A stretch of DNA of 64,000 bases, taken from the NCBI GenBank assembly GCA_021464245.1, contig JADCRB010000024.1, positions 1,304,181-1,368,180 of the forward strand, written 5' to 3'. The notes beneath the pieces were generated by a model. It was not told the origin of the DNA, made no database searches, and worked only from the letters and a program-made list of their open reading frames with translations. Both the position numbers and the translations under genes were made by a program. This DNA is from Carallia brachiata. Lineage: Eukaryota; Streptophyta; Magnoliopsida; Malpighiales; Rhizophoraceae. How positions within the stretch are numbered: the stretch's first letter is position 1; every line of letters starts with the position of its first letter. Below, in pieces: positions 49,256 to 62,201 of this stretch.

Positions 49256-52187
49256 ATGCCAAATGTGACTTCGATCATTCTATTGCATATCTTTATTATT
49301 ACAAATTGATTTTTTTAATTCATTGAAAAGTAAAATAAAAATAATCACCCACAATTAGTTCCTTTTTTTTCAAGAACATAAAAAAATAAGAATAATATAA
49401 TATCGCATAGTACAATCAATTGAGTCCGTACATTGAACTAATAAAAAAATAAATTTTATGATGCCTAACAAATTTCACCAAACTACTCTTAAACTGGGCT
49501 AAGCCAAATAATTCTATTTGAAATGTTATAAGTTAGAAGATGCGATATCAAATTGAATCTTCCTTACGGTCCTGAACAATTAGTGTAATGTTAAAGATAA
49601 ACTTTGAATGGTATAACTTAGGTACGCCATATCCAAATTCTAATCTTTTTAATTTCGTTCTATTTTTGGAGTGAGAAGCCGCATGATAAGACTAAATCAA
49701 AACACATGCTCACCTTTGACTTGCAATTCTACTTGAAACATCTCATTCCTAAAAATTGCCGTCTCTTCTATATTTTCTATGTAGAATCTAATAAAAATAA
49801 TAATAATTTTTCTAAAAAAAAATTGGGGGCTCCGTGTGCGTGCTAAAAAGGTCATATATAAAGACAAAGTATCCAAATTGATGGTTGATTGCTAAGCTTG
49901 ATATTGGGGACACTGAACAGGTAGATTTAGTAAGATCTGAACTTATCCATACTATATAGGTCTTTAATGGATAATAATGTGAAGAGAGTGATATAGAATC
50001 CATGAACGTGGAGATTTCTTCCACACTATACTTTTAAGGTCTCTCATTTTCGTTATCTCATTGTCAACTTTGAATAGCTCCACAAAACTGCCCCTACTGT
50101 AGATTGCGACCCCAGCAGGAATTTTTTGTCTGAATTTTCATTTAATACACACTCTTTTGCCTCGGGTAAAATGATATGGAAAACACCTATTATACTTGGA
50201 AGTAATTTTTTTTTTGACCAATATACTTGGAAGTAATTGACACACTTTGACATGGGTAATATAATAATGCATACATCATTATTAATTATCAATACCAAAA
50301 ATAAATTAATCAAAATTGAAAAAGAACAGAAATTGTATTATTTTACTAATTGTCTATAGCCGTGTACATCATTGTCTCCATGTATTTACTTCAAAAAGTA
50401 AATTATTATTTTAAAAAAAAATACTAGGTAATAATATTTTAGGTAAAAATAAAGTGATATCAGTTGTTATATCATTGAAATTGAAAAAAAATACAAATAA
50501 CTTATTAAATGTTATTAGATAAATTATATTACTAATTTGTTATTACTTAAAGTTAAGTTTCGTAATAAAATTTTTCTTAATGGCAGTTATAGAATGACTA
50601 TAGTACATGGAGTGACAAATTATCCGTACGGATGGGAGAGTTATTCGATAAATTAAATAACGTTTGATATTTAATACGCAAATTTTAGTTGGCATATTCT
50701 TTGGATAGAATTATTGTGTAAGAATATGGCCAGATTATACAGTTACTTACCCCGATCCCTGGTTCTTTGTTTGATGATTAGTGGAGGGAAGGTGGATTAT
50801 GGCTTTTACGGAAATCTTTTGGGATGCGGTTCCACGTATATGAGTTGTCAATATTTGGCAAAAGACGGCTATTACCAATTCCATTTTTGGTTAGTGAAAA
50901 TTAATAATTAAAATTAAAAATTCAGGTAATTTTTTTATTTAATTTTGTGACTCATAGCACGGTCATTAGTCATTAGGTGAGGGGCAATGTTACATAAAAT
51001 ATCTGCGATATAATTGCGGGAATAAAGGAGATCATTATTTATGGGAATATTTTGGACGGTGGAGGCTGCAATGTGCGAACGTAAAGAAGAGCCGCCTTCA
51101 GGAAAAGTGCCTGTGATGGATAGACATGAACGATACGAAGGCTCGGTTGGTCCGTCATTTGCGGGTGCCTGCCTAACCCCCACCACCACCCACCCCACAA
51201 CCCCCGCGGACGCCCCCGCCGCCCCCACAAAAAAAAAAAAAAGAAATGCCAGAAATCGAATGGGGTCCAAAGTGATACCATTAAGATATTTTTTCTTTTT
51301 TTTTTGGTCAATATCAAGATTTGATTTGGTGTTGTTGGAATTTTGCTCTATCACTATCCAACACAACTAATAATTTATAATTCTTCTACTTCTATGTTAT
51401 CATTTATTTAAATAAAATTTTAGTTGATAGATACTTTTGAATAAAAGCTGTGTTTTTTGTATGTCTTTTTTATATTGTGAAAGTTTTATTCTAATGTGAC
51501 GATTCTTTTAACTCTGATTAAAGTTGCCTCCTTTTGAATTGTTATTATACATATTAACAACAGCTTGATCTTAGGAATCAAATTTTATATGCCAAGCCTA
51601 GGAAGCACGTCTGTGGATGTTTTATCTTGTTAATTATTCCTTCTTTAAAGAGAAGTGTTGGCGTGGATAGCACACCTGGCAATGGCATGGCATGGCATGG
51701 TGCGTAAGATTATCTCTCTGCATTTTAGTGGCCGTTTTGTGTGGTGTGAGTACATTTTGATTTTTCACTTGCTTATTTTATTTTATTGCTTTTTTTTTTT
51801 TGCTGAATATTCTTAAGGGGGGAGATGATGTGAGGTTTGCATTTTTTATAGACATTTCATATGAGTTCTATTATTTATCCCCACTTAGATATTTTCCGCA
51901 CGTTGGTGGCCAATATCAATATTTCGAGAATAGCTTAAAATGAGAATTTACATTACACTATTGTAATTTGTAGATGCATATTTATGGATTTTTTTTAAAT
52001 GGTGCTCATTGTTTTTCTCGGCACCAATTATCTCTAAAAATAGGATTATAACATGTAAATATGCTAACAACAGTATGTTATAATAAGTGAAAACATGTGG
52101 TGTGATAATTTTTATCAAATCAATTAAATTTCATTATTTTAATATCAAAGTATATAAGGTAGGCGTTGCCTGAGCGGTGGGCCGCCA
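49256..52187. other. Intergenic DNA with C-rich tract
   Basis: No gene is supported. Notable are a C-rich stretch at 51175-51228 (G-runs on the minus strand), followed by an A run, and a GGCAT triplication near 51680. A 65-codon frame at 50714-50911 has no recognised features. Confidence 0.5.
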
Positions 52188-52700
52188 CTTTAGGGGGATA
52201 AGCATTTTTTTTATTCTAAACCTTTAAGTTTTTTTATGTGTGAATTCTAAAACTTTTTAACATTTCATTTGAGTTCTAAATTTTTTGATTTTCTATCAAA
52301 TCAGTCTCTCTATTTATCAAAAGTGATTAATCTATTAAAAAATAATTTTAACTTTACAAAAAATTATTTAAAAAAAGATTAAATATATGAATTGAATGTC
52401 TTTTTTATAAAAAATATGCATGTTACCTATTTAATTCGTATATTTATTAATTAAAAAAATATTTAATATGCATATTTTGTTGATGAAAAAAATATTTAAT
52501 TCATGTATTTAACATTTTTTAAATAAATTTTATTAAGTTCAACTCATTCATTAATGGATTGATCACTTTTATAACTGAAAGGACTGATGTAGTAAGAAAT
52601 CAAAAGATTTAGAACTCAAATGAAATGTCAAAAAAGTTTATGACTCAAATGTAAAAAAACTTAAAGATTTAGGATCAAAAAAATACTTATCCCCCTTTAG
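52188..52700. mobile_element. Fold-back MITE, family 1, copy 2
   Basis: The left arm, starting CTTTAGGGGGATAAGCATTT, mirrors the right arm, read inward CTAAAGGGGGATAAGTATTT. The arms share TTCATTTGAGTTCTAAAT and an AATCAGTC word in mirror order with 6822-7325. Confidence 0.7.
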
Positions 52701-52738
52701 ATAGGGGTTCAAACTAATACCCAACCATGAGCTTCTTA

Positions 52739-53651
52739 TAGAGGTGCCAAAGCATTAGGTTGAGTTGAATTTGAGTTGGGTCATTTAGAATTTGAGTCAT
52801 TTTTAGTTAAGTTATTTTCAGATTATATTATATTCAGTTTAGGTTCAGATTAAGTCGTTTCAACTCAGATTAGATCCGAGTTAAATTTGAGTTTGAATTC
52901 GAACTGAACTGTTATTATTTTATATCATTTTTTATTAAAGTAAAATATTTAAATTAATTCAAAATTTATTTGTATAATAAAATAAATATTTAAATTTAAT
53001 TTTTTTTATTATATATATATATATATATATACTAAAAAAAAAAGGTACTAATTAGGTACCAATTATGATGAAGCATTTAGCGATAATAAAAGTGAAGATT
53101 CTCAAAGAGGGATAAATTAAAGATTAACTATCTTATTATAACAAAAGGAAATACTTACATAAGTATTTATAATTAGAGTACATAATTAGAAAAAGAAATA
53201 TATTAATGACAAAATTAAAATAAAAAAAAAATTTTACAATATTTTAGAACATTCAGTATTTTAAAATATTCAAAAATATGTTAGGAAGGTGTTTAGAATA
53301 TTTTAGATAGAGTTGAAACACAAGTCTTTTTAAATCTTGTAAAATTCATCTTTGAGTTTGAATTTCTTTTGACGGTTCATCTAATTCAAGAAGTTTTGTC
53401 TACTCATTTTATATCAAATTAATACTTAATAAAGATAAATCAAAGGAAAAAGTTCAAAAATCTTTTACTTTTTTTTATTTTTCTTAACTTAACAAGTGAC
53501 CCAGATCTAACTTGATCCAATCCAAAATTTTCAAATTATTTTTGAGTTTATGCCACTTTTAAATTTGAGTTAAAAAATATCAAATTTTTGACTAAATTTC
53601 TTAAATAAGTTCTATCAAGTAATTGTATCGGATCACATTTTGAACCCTCTA
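52739..53651. mobile_element. Possible hAT-like element (913 bp)
   Basis: The ends start TAGAGG on both sides when read inward (TAGAGGTGCCAAA and TAGAGGGTTCAAA). Flanking 8-mers GCTTCTTA and ACTCCTTA match at six positions. The interior near both ends is rich in GAGTTGAATTTGAGTT-like words and contains a (TA)n run at 53011-53032. No transposase is present. Confidence 0.45.
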
Positions 53652-54489
53652 ACTCCTTATCCCTAAACTGCGGAGCCAAAAAGAATATCAAAGTATCGAA
53701 ATAAAAAATTTACACAGTAATTTGTCTTAGGATTGACGCCAGAACATCAAAATTCAATTACCAAATTAAATCAATCAAATAGAACTGTTATTTTCCACTA
53801 AAACTTATTATATGGGAGAACAATTATTTCTTCGGCATCTTTATAATAAAAAATCACATTTAGTTCTAACAATATTTGAGTTGTAAGTTCCTTCTTATAC
53901 GATGGAGTTGAGGAGTTGAATGAACTTACGATGGATAACCCTGATTAACTTGCAAATTTAATGATTAACATATCCATAATAATTTTTTTTTTAATCAAAA
54001 AAGATCTTGATAACAGAGAGAACATTTCACAATCGCCACGCTTCTTCCTGGCTTCCTTTTTCTAAGAATTCCTGTGAAATAACTTGCCAAAAATGCTTTT
54101 CTTTATTCACCCTTTACACTGTGGTTATCATAAGAATGATTTTCACGGATGTCCCCAAGTTTGATGCCAACGTACGTAATCACTAAGACAAAGATCAACA
54201 TTTGCTTTTGTATCACCCCTGAAAGTCCATGCTGACGCAGATGATAGTTATGGACAACTATTGTTCACACACTCGATCAATGCACCAGGCGTGAAGGAAA
54301 TTTCAGAATTAAACATTTATATACTTATGCTTGGTGGGGGCCTGATTATATACGCTTGCTAGAGAATCACAACTAATTGAAAATGATGGCGTCCTCAAGT
54401 CATCAGCAAGAAAATAGTTGAGGAAAAGCGTTGTGCTTGACTATTCGAGATTTTTCTTAAAAAAATTCCTCGAAGTGAAAAAAAAAAAG

Positions 54490-55040
54490 AAGGATTAAAT
54501 ACATTTAACTTTCTTATGCTTTAATTATTTTATATTTTACTTTCTTATGGTTTTAATTTAGACAATAAATTCTCTTATTTTTTAATTTTGACAATTAACC
54601 CTCCTGACAATAATTTATTAAATCATTAATAAAAATTACTACAATTATATTATTTTATGATTACAAAAACTTTATTATATTTCACGTAAAAATTAATTAT
54701 AAATACTGTCTCAAATACCTTTATATTAATATATACAGTACACTGAAAATAACAAAAAATATGAAGTAATAATGTAGAATGCAGTTAAAACACATACTAA
54801 AATTCAATTTAAGAAATAAATCATATATTTTTTAGTAGAGAGAAAATAAAACAATTATAAAATAATGTAATTTTAACTAATTTTTGTTAATTGATTTAAT
54901 AAATCACTGTTAAGAGATTAATTGTCAAAACTAAAAAGCACAAAGGAGTTTATTGTTTAAATTAAAATTATAAAAAATAAAACGCAAACAATCAAATTAT
55001 AAGAGATTAAATCAAACTATAAGAGATTAAATGCATCTAA
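54490..55040. mobile_element. Fold-back MITE, family 2
   Basis: Arms of about 190 bp are inverted copies: ATACATTTAACTTTCTTATG on the left, ATGCATTTAATCTCTTATAG read inward from the right. Both continue through TTTTGACAATTAA and TTTATTAAATCA. It is non-coding. Confidence 0.7.
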
Positions 55041-55044
55041 AAAG

Positions 55045-58000
55045 AAGTTGTACAACAGAAGTTTTCCTGACTGATAGTTGGAACAGACTCACTTGTCCAT
55101 GATTAATTCTTAGCCACAATTATCTAAATATCAGCTTCAAAGAACAAAAGGTTGCAAAGAGGCCTATCTAAATGAGTTCGAAACACGAGAGAGAAATTTT
55201 CAAACCAAAGCTCTAGAAACAGCAAGATTTCACTTTTGATGAGGTTTTCTTGACAAACCCTTCTCGTTGTTATCGTGGCTTTTATTTTGCAAGTTGGATT
55301 TCCGCTAATATGCATATATAGATTTCTCGAGTCTACAAAGAATAAGACAAGAGGCAAAAAGAACAAAACTAGCGGTGGCGGTGCTAAATTCAAAGAGCAA
55401 GTAACCATGTTCGAGGTGCCACGAGCTTGTAACTTAAATAACAGTGACAATAGGCTAACAAAATAACTCTCCGCTCTCTTAAACTAGTTGGTTTAGGTAT
55501 AAGATATCTAAAAAAACAAAAACGCATGTTGAGGCTAAAGGTCAATAAGTGAGCTCTGGAGCAAGCATGAGTCCACATTAGCATAGTGGCTACCACACAT
55601 ATCCAAGGTTAATAAATGAAGAAATATATATAGGTGCCAAGAAATCATTCAATCTAAAAGTTTTAAGTTGTTCAACCCAACAAAGCAAAAGGCAACCACC
55701 ACACATAGGCAAGGTTAGTGAATGAAGAATAAATATAGGTGCCAAGAAATCATTCAACTAAAAAAGTTAAGCTCATAAGAAGTACAAAAACTCTTCTAAC
55801 CTGAAGAAACTCACAATTAAAGAGTATTGTGAACTCAAAACCTCTCATTTTTAAAGAGGATACCATGTCAAGAAACCATTTAAACGAAAAACTTAAACTG
55901 TAAGATGAAGTTGAAGATATGAATCACATATTAAAATCTAACCATAGTAATAAAGAAGAATCCACGAGAGTAACAGCAAGGACAGAATTGCGTTATCAAC
56001 CATATGAAAAATAGACAGGACAAAGTCAACAACGGATTATATCATGCGGCCTCAAACTCAGTTTTGAGACTCCGAAATATAGAAAACAGGCAGCCTGTAG
56101 CTCACTTGATGTGCAAGCTTGTTAGGCTCGGTTATAGAATGGAAGATTAGTTTTGAATGTTTTCCAAGACAACAATGGCAAAGTTATACTGTGCACTTAG
56201 CTCTAATTCTAGATCTCTGAAATTATTTATTGTCTAGACCCTATTCTTCTATCAAGAAATGATTTCAATTGAAGAAAGTCTACAATCATCATGAATTTAG
56301 ACAAGTAATGTACTAGGGACTTCACTTTTCCATGTTTTCTTTGGGGAACCACAACTAAATTAAACGAAGAACTAATGGGACTGGGACACAAACCAAAGAA
56401 GAAAAGAAAGAACCAGTGGACTATAAGGTGAAAGCATTCTGAAAAGGTACAAGAAACAACAATGAGTATGCTGGTGGGGACACAAACTACTACTGTACGC
56501 GTGAACTCAAAGAAACTATTCCAATAGATGTATTGAATGCTTGATCACAGAGAAATGGACACTTGAAACTAAATGTGTTAAAGAGGAAGGTTATATTTGT
56601 AAATATTTGATATAAACACTTCAATCTTTCTCAAGCAATGAAATTCAAGATTCTACAACTAATTTCAAGACAGTCTACATTCAAAATTACTACGGAGATA
56701 CTGGCTTCCATTTAACATCCCTGTCAAGGTTTCGTCATGCTTTGAAAGAATAAAAAGTGTGCACCATCAGTACTGTGGATTAATGCTACTCCTGTTAACC
56801 AATCATCCAAACATTATTTATAGAGTCCACATGCATCCAAGCAAATCACGTTCAGTAGACCCTCTAATTCATGTCAGAACTTGTTAAGCACCACATACGT
56901 TTGTGAGATTTAGTTGTACATAAAGCCTTCTCCTAATACTGCGTAGTTATCTAATCTTGAGTGCAAGAATTTAGACAATTTGGAACTCATACCTGTTAAA
57001 GCTTATCCCTAGCCATGACAGAGATATAATTTCAAGACACGAACACAAATGTCCACTTCATTTTATGAAAATTCTATGCAAAATTAGAGATCCGAGGCAA
57101 ATCAACAAAGAAAAGAACTCTTTTCTGTACTTTGTGTAGCAGAGACATTCAATGTCTACATTAACATCTTCCTGACAAGGCTTCTTTCATGCTTTCAGAG
57201 GATTGCCTCTTGTGTAGAAAGAGAGGAATAGCATAGGCTAGTGCACTTGCAAGCATTCTTAGAACTTGTTAAGGGAATTTGCCAAGTGACTACAATAAAA
57301 GACTGAAACCACTGAGATGGAGGCTGCTCATAGGGGCACTAAGGTTTATTATCCGATGTGAGCATAAAAATTACAATTAAGTGCTAATGGAAACTCTATC
57401 GATGGCATTGCTGCAAGAACAATGAACGATTTCAAATTCTACATAAGAATTAAAGCTCCTACAGACAAACTAAGACAACACGAACAGTTTAGTCCTAGTA
57501 AACCCCAAAGAGGAAAAATGGCTTGATGATTTAAACGGATTATGGTTATCGTATGCACTGATACTACATAGGTAGATTCTGGTGCAAAAGAGAATGGAAA
57601 TTGAAAACGAGGTTACAGAGTGAAGAATCCTTTTTCTGCCAAAATATCAATCTAACAGAAAGCCAGATATCCAAAAGTTATGGTTTAACTGCCTATCGCA
57701 TGAAAACAAGTTATTAGATGATTAAGAAGCCTTTCTAGATGAAAAATTGAAACAGGACAGGTAAGCCCATGAACTCTATGTTCAATCTTACAAACTGCAC
57801 CACTTCATCCAGACTGAAAGAAGGGAAAAATAATTATAGCTGCCTTACATTGCAATCAACACACCTTTGAATCAAATAAGAATTTAAGCTCAAGCTCAAG
57901 CTATTTGGCTGTGTACAAATCCACCTGCACATTCCACACCAAAAAGGCCATTATCACAATCAGCATGCCATTTATTTAACTACCAAGAAACAAAAGTTCA

Positions 58001-58254
58001 ATAGTGAAGAGGAAGCAAGAGACACTCACAAGTACCTATATATGAAGACTTGATTAATTCAGAGGAGAAGAAGCAAGGGGCAAACCAAATCTAAGTCTCT
58101 ATTGAGTTCTCTCTCCGGTATCTTTTTTTTCTTTTTTTTCTCCTCACATTTTTCTTAACAAATTATACAACACAAAATCATCACAAAAATCACTCAGCTT
58201 CTCTATCTCTCAAGTCTCAACAATCAACATCAACAATGCCTAATCTTTCATCTT
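55045..58254 (-). other. 3' flank of the TCP20-like gene, low repeat content
   Basis: Base composition is more balanced than in the surrounding transposon-rich DNA, but no protein frame is supported. On the minus strand a possible 3' UTR intron runs from a GTACTTGTGAG donor near 58035 to a GGAATGTGCAG acceptor near 57928. The whole may contain 3' UTR and introns of the TCP gene or an unannotated non-coding transcript. Confidence 0.35.
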
Positions 58255-59160
58255 CTACTGCTGTCCTGACCCTTGAGAATCATCTTTACCAGGATTTTCT
58301 TGCTGTTGCTGATGCATCCTACCTTGCCCCATCTGCTGATAAATCTGGGTCAATGCTTGTGGGTTCAAAACCCCAATATGCCCATCCTGTGACAACCCAA
58401 GTTCCAACCCAGGTAACTGCTGGTTGCCCCCACCTAAAATTGAAGTAAAACTCATAGGACCCATGTTATTTCCTGGCAAGTCAAACCCAGAAAACCCAAT
58501 TTTTGGCATATAACTAGAAGTCTCACTTCCCAAATTTGTTGTTGATGGAGCAGTAGTAGTAGATGATGAGTGAAACCCAAACCCTGGGGGGGGCCATAAA
58601 GCTGTGGGATGGGGTCTCCCTAAATTGCCACCTACCATTGCCCAACTTGTCCTACCAGTGCTGGACCCACCCAAGTCATCAATTTTTGGGTACAACCCAG
58701 CAGACAGAGAAGTCCCTTGCTGTGACATTGAACCAGCAGCAGCAGCTGCCAAGGCTGATGCAGGTATTGTTCCAGTCCCAGTTGCTGCAACAATAGATGG
58801 CTCTGCCTGTTGCAAAAGCCACTGGATTGTTTCTCCATCAGATTTGTGACCCAATTCCCTGGTCAATTGGAAGATTCTTGCTGCACATAGTGCTGGCATC
58901 CTTATCCTCCTTCCTCTGCCTTCAACTTTGGTGTGTCTGTCCTTGTTTGAACTTCTTTTGGGTGCCAACTGCTTCTTTTGCTCTTCTTTGTCTGCAATCA
59001 CAATCTGAAAGTCCTTGATTTCAGCTGGCTTGTTATCTCCCATGCTGTTGTTGTTGTTGTTATTGTTGTTGTTTGGTGGTGGTTGCTGGTTTGGGTTCTG
59101 GTGGGTCAAGAAGTTGGGTATTTCATGTGGGTTTGTTGAGTTTGAACCCTTGGGATCCAT
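58255..59160 (-). CDS. TCP20: Class I TCP transcription factor, TCP20-like, 301 aa, intronless
   Basis: Nuclear DNA-binding protein. Class I TCPs bind GTGGGNCC-type sites and promote growth genes, and TCP20 also acts in nitrate foraging. The TCP domain spans about residues 68-124: basic part [20 protein letters not shown], helix 1 [21 protein letters not shown], then helix 2 [15 protein letters not shown]. The four-residue-shorter basic region marks class I. The N-terminal [15 protein letters not shown], the C-terminal [20 protein letters not shown], and the DDSQGSGQQ tail resemble Arabidopsis TCP20. A poly-N run (residues 30-38) comes from a GTT/ATT microsatellite. The start is the first ATG beginning the conserved MDPK, although the frame is open further upstream. 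It reads as intact. Confidence 0.93.
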   Translation of the reverse strand: MDPKGSNSTNPHEIPNFLTHQNPNQQPPPNNNNNNNNNSMGDNKPAEIKDFQIVIADKEEQKKQLAPKRSSNKDRHTKVEGRGRRIRMPALCAARIFQLTRELGHKSDGETIQWLLQQAEPSIVAATGTGTIPASALAAAAAGSMSQQGTSLSAGLYPKIDDLGGSSTGRTSWAMVGGNLGRPHPTALWPPPGFGFHSSSTTTAPSTTNLGSETSSYMPKIGFSGFDLPGNNMGPMSFTSILGGGNQQLPGLELGLSQDGHIGVLNPQALTQIYQQMGQGRMHQQQQENPGKDDSQGSGQQ

Positions 59161-59381
59161 GAATAGCAAAAAGATTGGGGTTTGGGGACAAAATAAGCTT
59201 AAAAGTTTTTTTCTTTCCTTTTTTTTTACTTTTTTTTTTCTTAAAGAAAAAGGTCCTCTTTGATTGAAGAAGGTGATGACCTGAAAAGTCCTACACACTC
59301 ATTTGTTTTCACTGTTTTTGGCAAGAAAGAATAATAGATGGTAGATGGAACTCCTCCCCAAAAAATGAACAATTATTATTT

Positions 59382-59389
59382 TATTTATA
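59382..59389 (-). promoter_or_regulatory. TATA box of the TCP20-like gene
   Basis: TATAAATA on the minus strand, 222 bp before the ATG. This is reasonable for a leader of about 190 nt. Confidence 0.45.
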
Positions 59390-60920
59390 ATACTGAAATT
59401 CCTTGGTACCCTCCCAAATCTGAAGAATTAACATTTGTTGTCCTCATCCTTTCTCCCGCTCTCTCCACATAGTGAAAAAAGCTTCGGCTTAATAATTTAT
59501 GAGAAAGATTACGTAAGGATGTAATAGTTGGTATAAAATTGATATATATAAATTATGATTATTAAATTATAAAAAATATTAAATTTATTAAAAATATATA
59601 TAAATTATTTAATTCACTATATATCTTCTACGTAATACAAATTATATGTCTATATAATAATACTTATCCTCATATATTTATACTTTGCTACCACTTTTTC
59701 ACTTTTGTGGGAGTTTGTTTTGACTTGAATTTCTGATATGATGGCAACTGGAACTGCCAATTTCACTACTTCAAACAAAAGTCATTAAAAGAGCTGAGCA
59801 ACACCCATTCCCACATTCCTTGGGTTCTCCTCCTTGCATTTCATAATTTCTCATCCTTTTTCCTTTGCATGCTTGCTACATATGATGCCATATCTTGTAA
59901 GGAACTCAAGTGCTTATGTGGATTCTTGAGGTGCTGACACTTGGTGCCTTGTCAGTGGATAGTGAGGTTGCTTCCAACCCACTCTAGGCTCATCTTTCAT
60001 ATATACATTAAAAATTGATTATGGGAATCATTGAAAAGAACAAAATTTAGGCCACAAAGTTGATAATGGTGCATAGTTTATTTTAGAAACAGAATGGGGA
60101 TGTGAGGCCAGGTAAACTTTTGTGGTTAATTTGTCATGGCATGCCTTTTCTTTCAACGGGTTCAGAATGATCTTCTTTTTGGTTTATCAATAGGATATTG
60201 AAATACATATTTTCCCCTTAATTGGTAAAATTTAAAATCATCCAATAAAAATAATATTTATTAACATTTGCTTTCGGCAACGACAACTTGGCACAAAGAT
60301 GACATTTTTAGGAGCACTGTTTAATCACTTTCTTAATGATTAGCCTCCACAGGGAAGGGATAGGACTAACATGCAGCATGATTTATTGTGCTGAGCTATG
60401 TACCACTCATTTGTCAAGGCAATCCAACTCAAACTTAAGCAGATGTAATAGCAGCCCAAGAAAGACACTAAAAAATTTCTCTGAATTTTGTGAATTTTTT
60501 TTTTCCAAAACGAGCACCAATGATATGTCTAAAGTTTTTAGTTTCGTTTGCCAAAAATATAATTTTTTATTTTTACTATGCCACCATTATCATATTAACA
60601 TTTAAAGATTTTTTTTAACAAAAATTATGAGAAAAGTATTTAAGAGTCAATTTATTTGTTAATGAAAAGTAAGTTTATCGTCATAGAATTTTAAGGGAGT
60701 ACTTTATTATATCAGACTGATGCATCCAAAATTTTACTCTTAATAAAGATTATATTATATTAGTTCTGTTCAGTTTAAAAGTCTAATATTCTTATTTATT
60801 ATCATATAAATCTATTTTGAGCCACACACCCATACTATGAACTTTCATAAGTTATTAAGCCCCTGGATTAACACTTCATCACAACAGTAAGTCCCACCAA
60901 GCCAAACACTTTGCACCTAT
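59390..60920. other. Intergenic DNA, no gene seen
   Basis: AT-rich, without a supported gene or delimited element. The portion near 59390-60000 may contain upstream control sequence of the TCP20-like gene. Confidence 0.5.
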
Positions 60921-60932
60921 AAAGAGTTTTGT

Positions 60933-61094
60933 TAGTCTCTTACAGGATGTTCTTGTGATTTGAGTTTAAAATCTCTATTTTAAAGATTTTGAGTTCAAAT
61001 TTTATAAAGGAAATTGTGAAATTTATAATAAAAAATAATTATTTTTATTGTGTAGTTTACGATATAATAGATCTCTTAATAGACTAAAAAAAAA
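60933..61094 (+). mobile_element. SINE with 12-bp target duplication
   Basis: AAAGAGTTTTGT occurs at 60921-60932 and 61095-61106. The insert ends in an A run and has a B-box-like GAGTTCAAATT near 60988. It is related to 10660-10785. Confidence 0.65.
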
Positions 61095-61528
61095 AAAGAG
61101 TTTTGTGTTTTCTAAGGTAAGTTCTCTTTCTTAGAGAGCCTCTCCGCTCAGTCTTCCCGCTTGGACCATATACTAACTTGAGCATTAGAAAGGGCTCATC
61201 AGGAGCAAATCCTGACACTCTTGAGTCGTGTTTTGTTTGTAGGTATTGGATCCTATTTATAACCCAACCTAGTGTCGACCAACCCGAATGATCATGACTC
61301 ATCGACTCCTAAAGTGCTCTCAGTAACTCCAATTAACATCTAAGATTTGATTACTTAGACACATGGAATGTACGTGACATCAAATGAAAAATATATAATG
61401 AAATGTTTGAAGTTAATCTTTTATGTGATGATAAACTAAAACGGAAAAATAAATCAAATTTGGACAAATCAAATTTCTTGTTAGTTCTTTGTTTTCAAGG
61501 AAAAAAAAAAAAAACAAACCCTTGCATG

Positions 61529-62201
61529 CATAGTTTTAAAAACCGGACCGGACTGGCCGGTCGGACCAAAAAATCGGTGAACCGGAAGTCGGACCGGTCC
61601 GGTTTCTAAAAAACCGGAATAGGAAATGAACCGCCCGAAAACTGGTGAACCGGCCGGTCGGACTGGAAAACTGCTAAACCGACCGGTTAGACCGAAAAAT
61701 CGGTAACTTCAAAACCGGTAAATGGGCTGGTCGGACCGATGAATCGATAACCAGGTCATCTAAATCAAAACGACGTCGTTTTATTTATTTTTTTGGATTA
61801 AAAATGAGAATAAATAACACTTATTTATATTAATGAAAAATGTAATATTTTTTGATTATATATTGATTCTATGATATTTATTCTTGGATATGAATATTGG
61901 ATTAATAGTTTTATAATATTTTATTTTTAATATTTATACTTTATTAATTTATTTAATTAGAAAATTATCATCAATATCTTGTATTTTAATTTTATTTTAA
62001 GTTTAAGTAGACTCATAATCTATTTTTTATGATTATACTCATTGTTTGTTATTAAAAAATGAAAAATTATAAGTATTAATTATTGTTTTATGAAATCAGA
62101 ATTGACCCGCCGGTTCAACCGCCAGTTTTCCGGTTGGACCGCTAAATCACTAACTCAATCTTCTCACCGGTTCAATAACCGGTTCGGTTTTTAAAACTAT
62201 G
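61529..62201. mobile_element. hAT-type MITE, intact ends (673 bp)
   Basis: A perfect 8-bp duplication CTTGCATG lies at 61521-61528 and 62202-62209. Terminal inverted repeats CATAGTTTTAAAAACCG are identical for 17 bases at both ends, followed by CCGGTC/GACCGG-rich subterminal regions. The AT-rich interior holds the 16-bp palindrome AAAACGACGTCGTTTT at 61767-61782. There is no transposase frame, so mobilisation would need an autonomous hAT. Confidence 0.88.

Noticed and set aside
51041..51370. Proline/threonine-rich 109-codon frame
   Set aside because: The frame is produced by the C-rich tract and an A run; neither strand shows a conserved protein.
52160..52190. tRNA-like phrase (GCCTGAGCGGTGGG)
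   Set aside because: No cloverleaf can be completed around it. No intact tRNA, rRNA or snoRNA gene was found in the window, and no CRISPR-like array.
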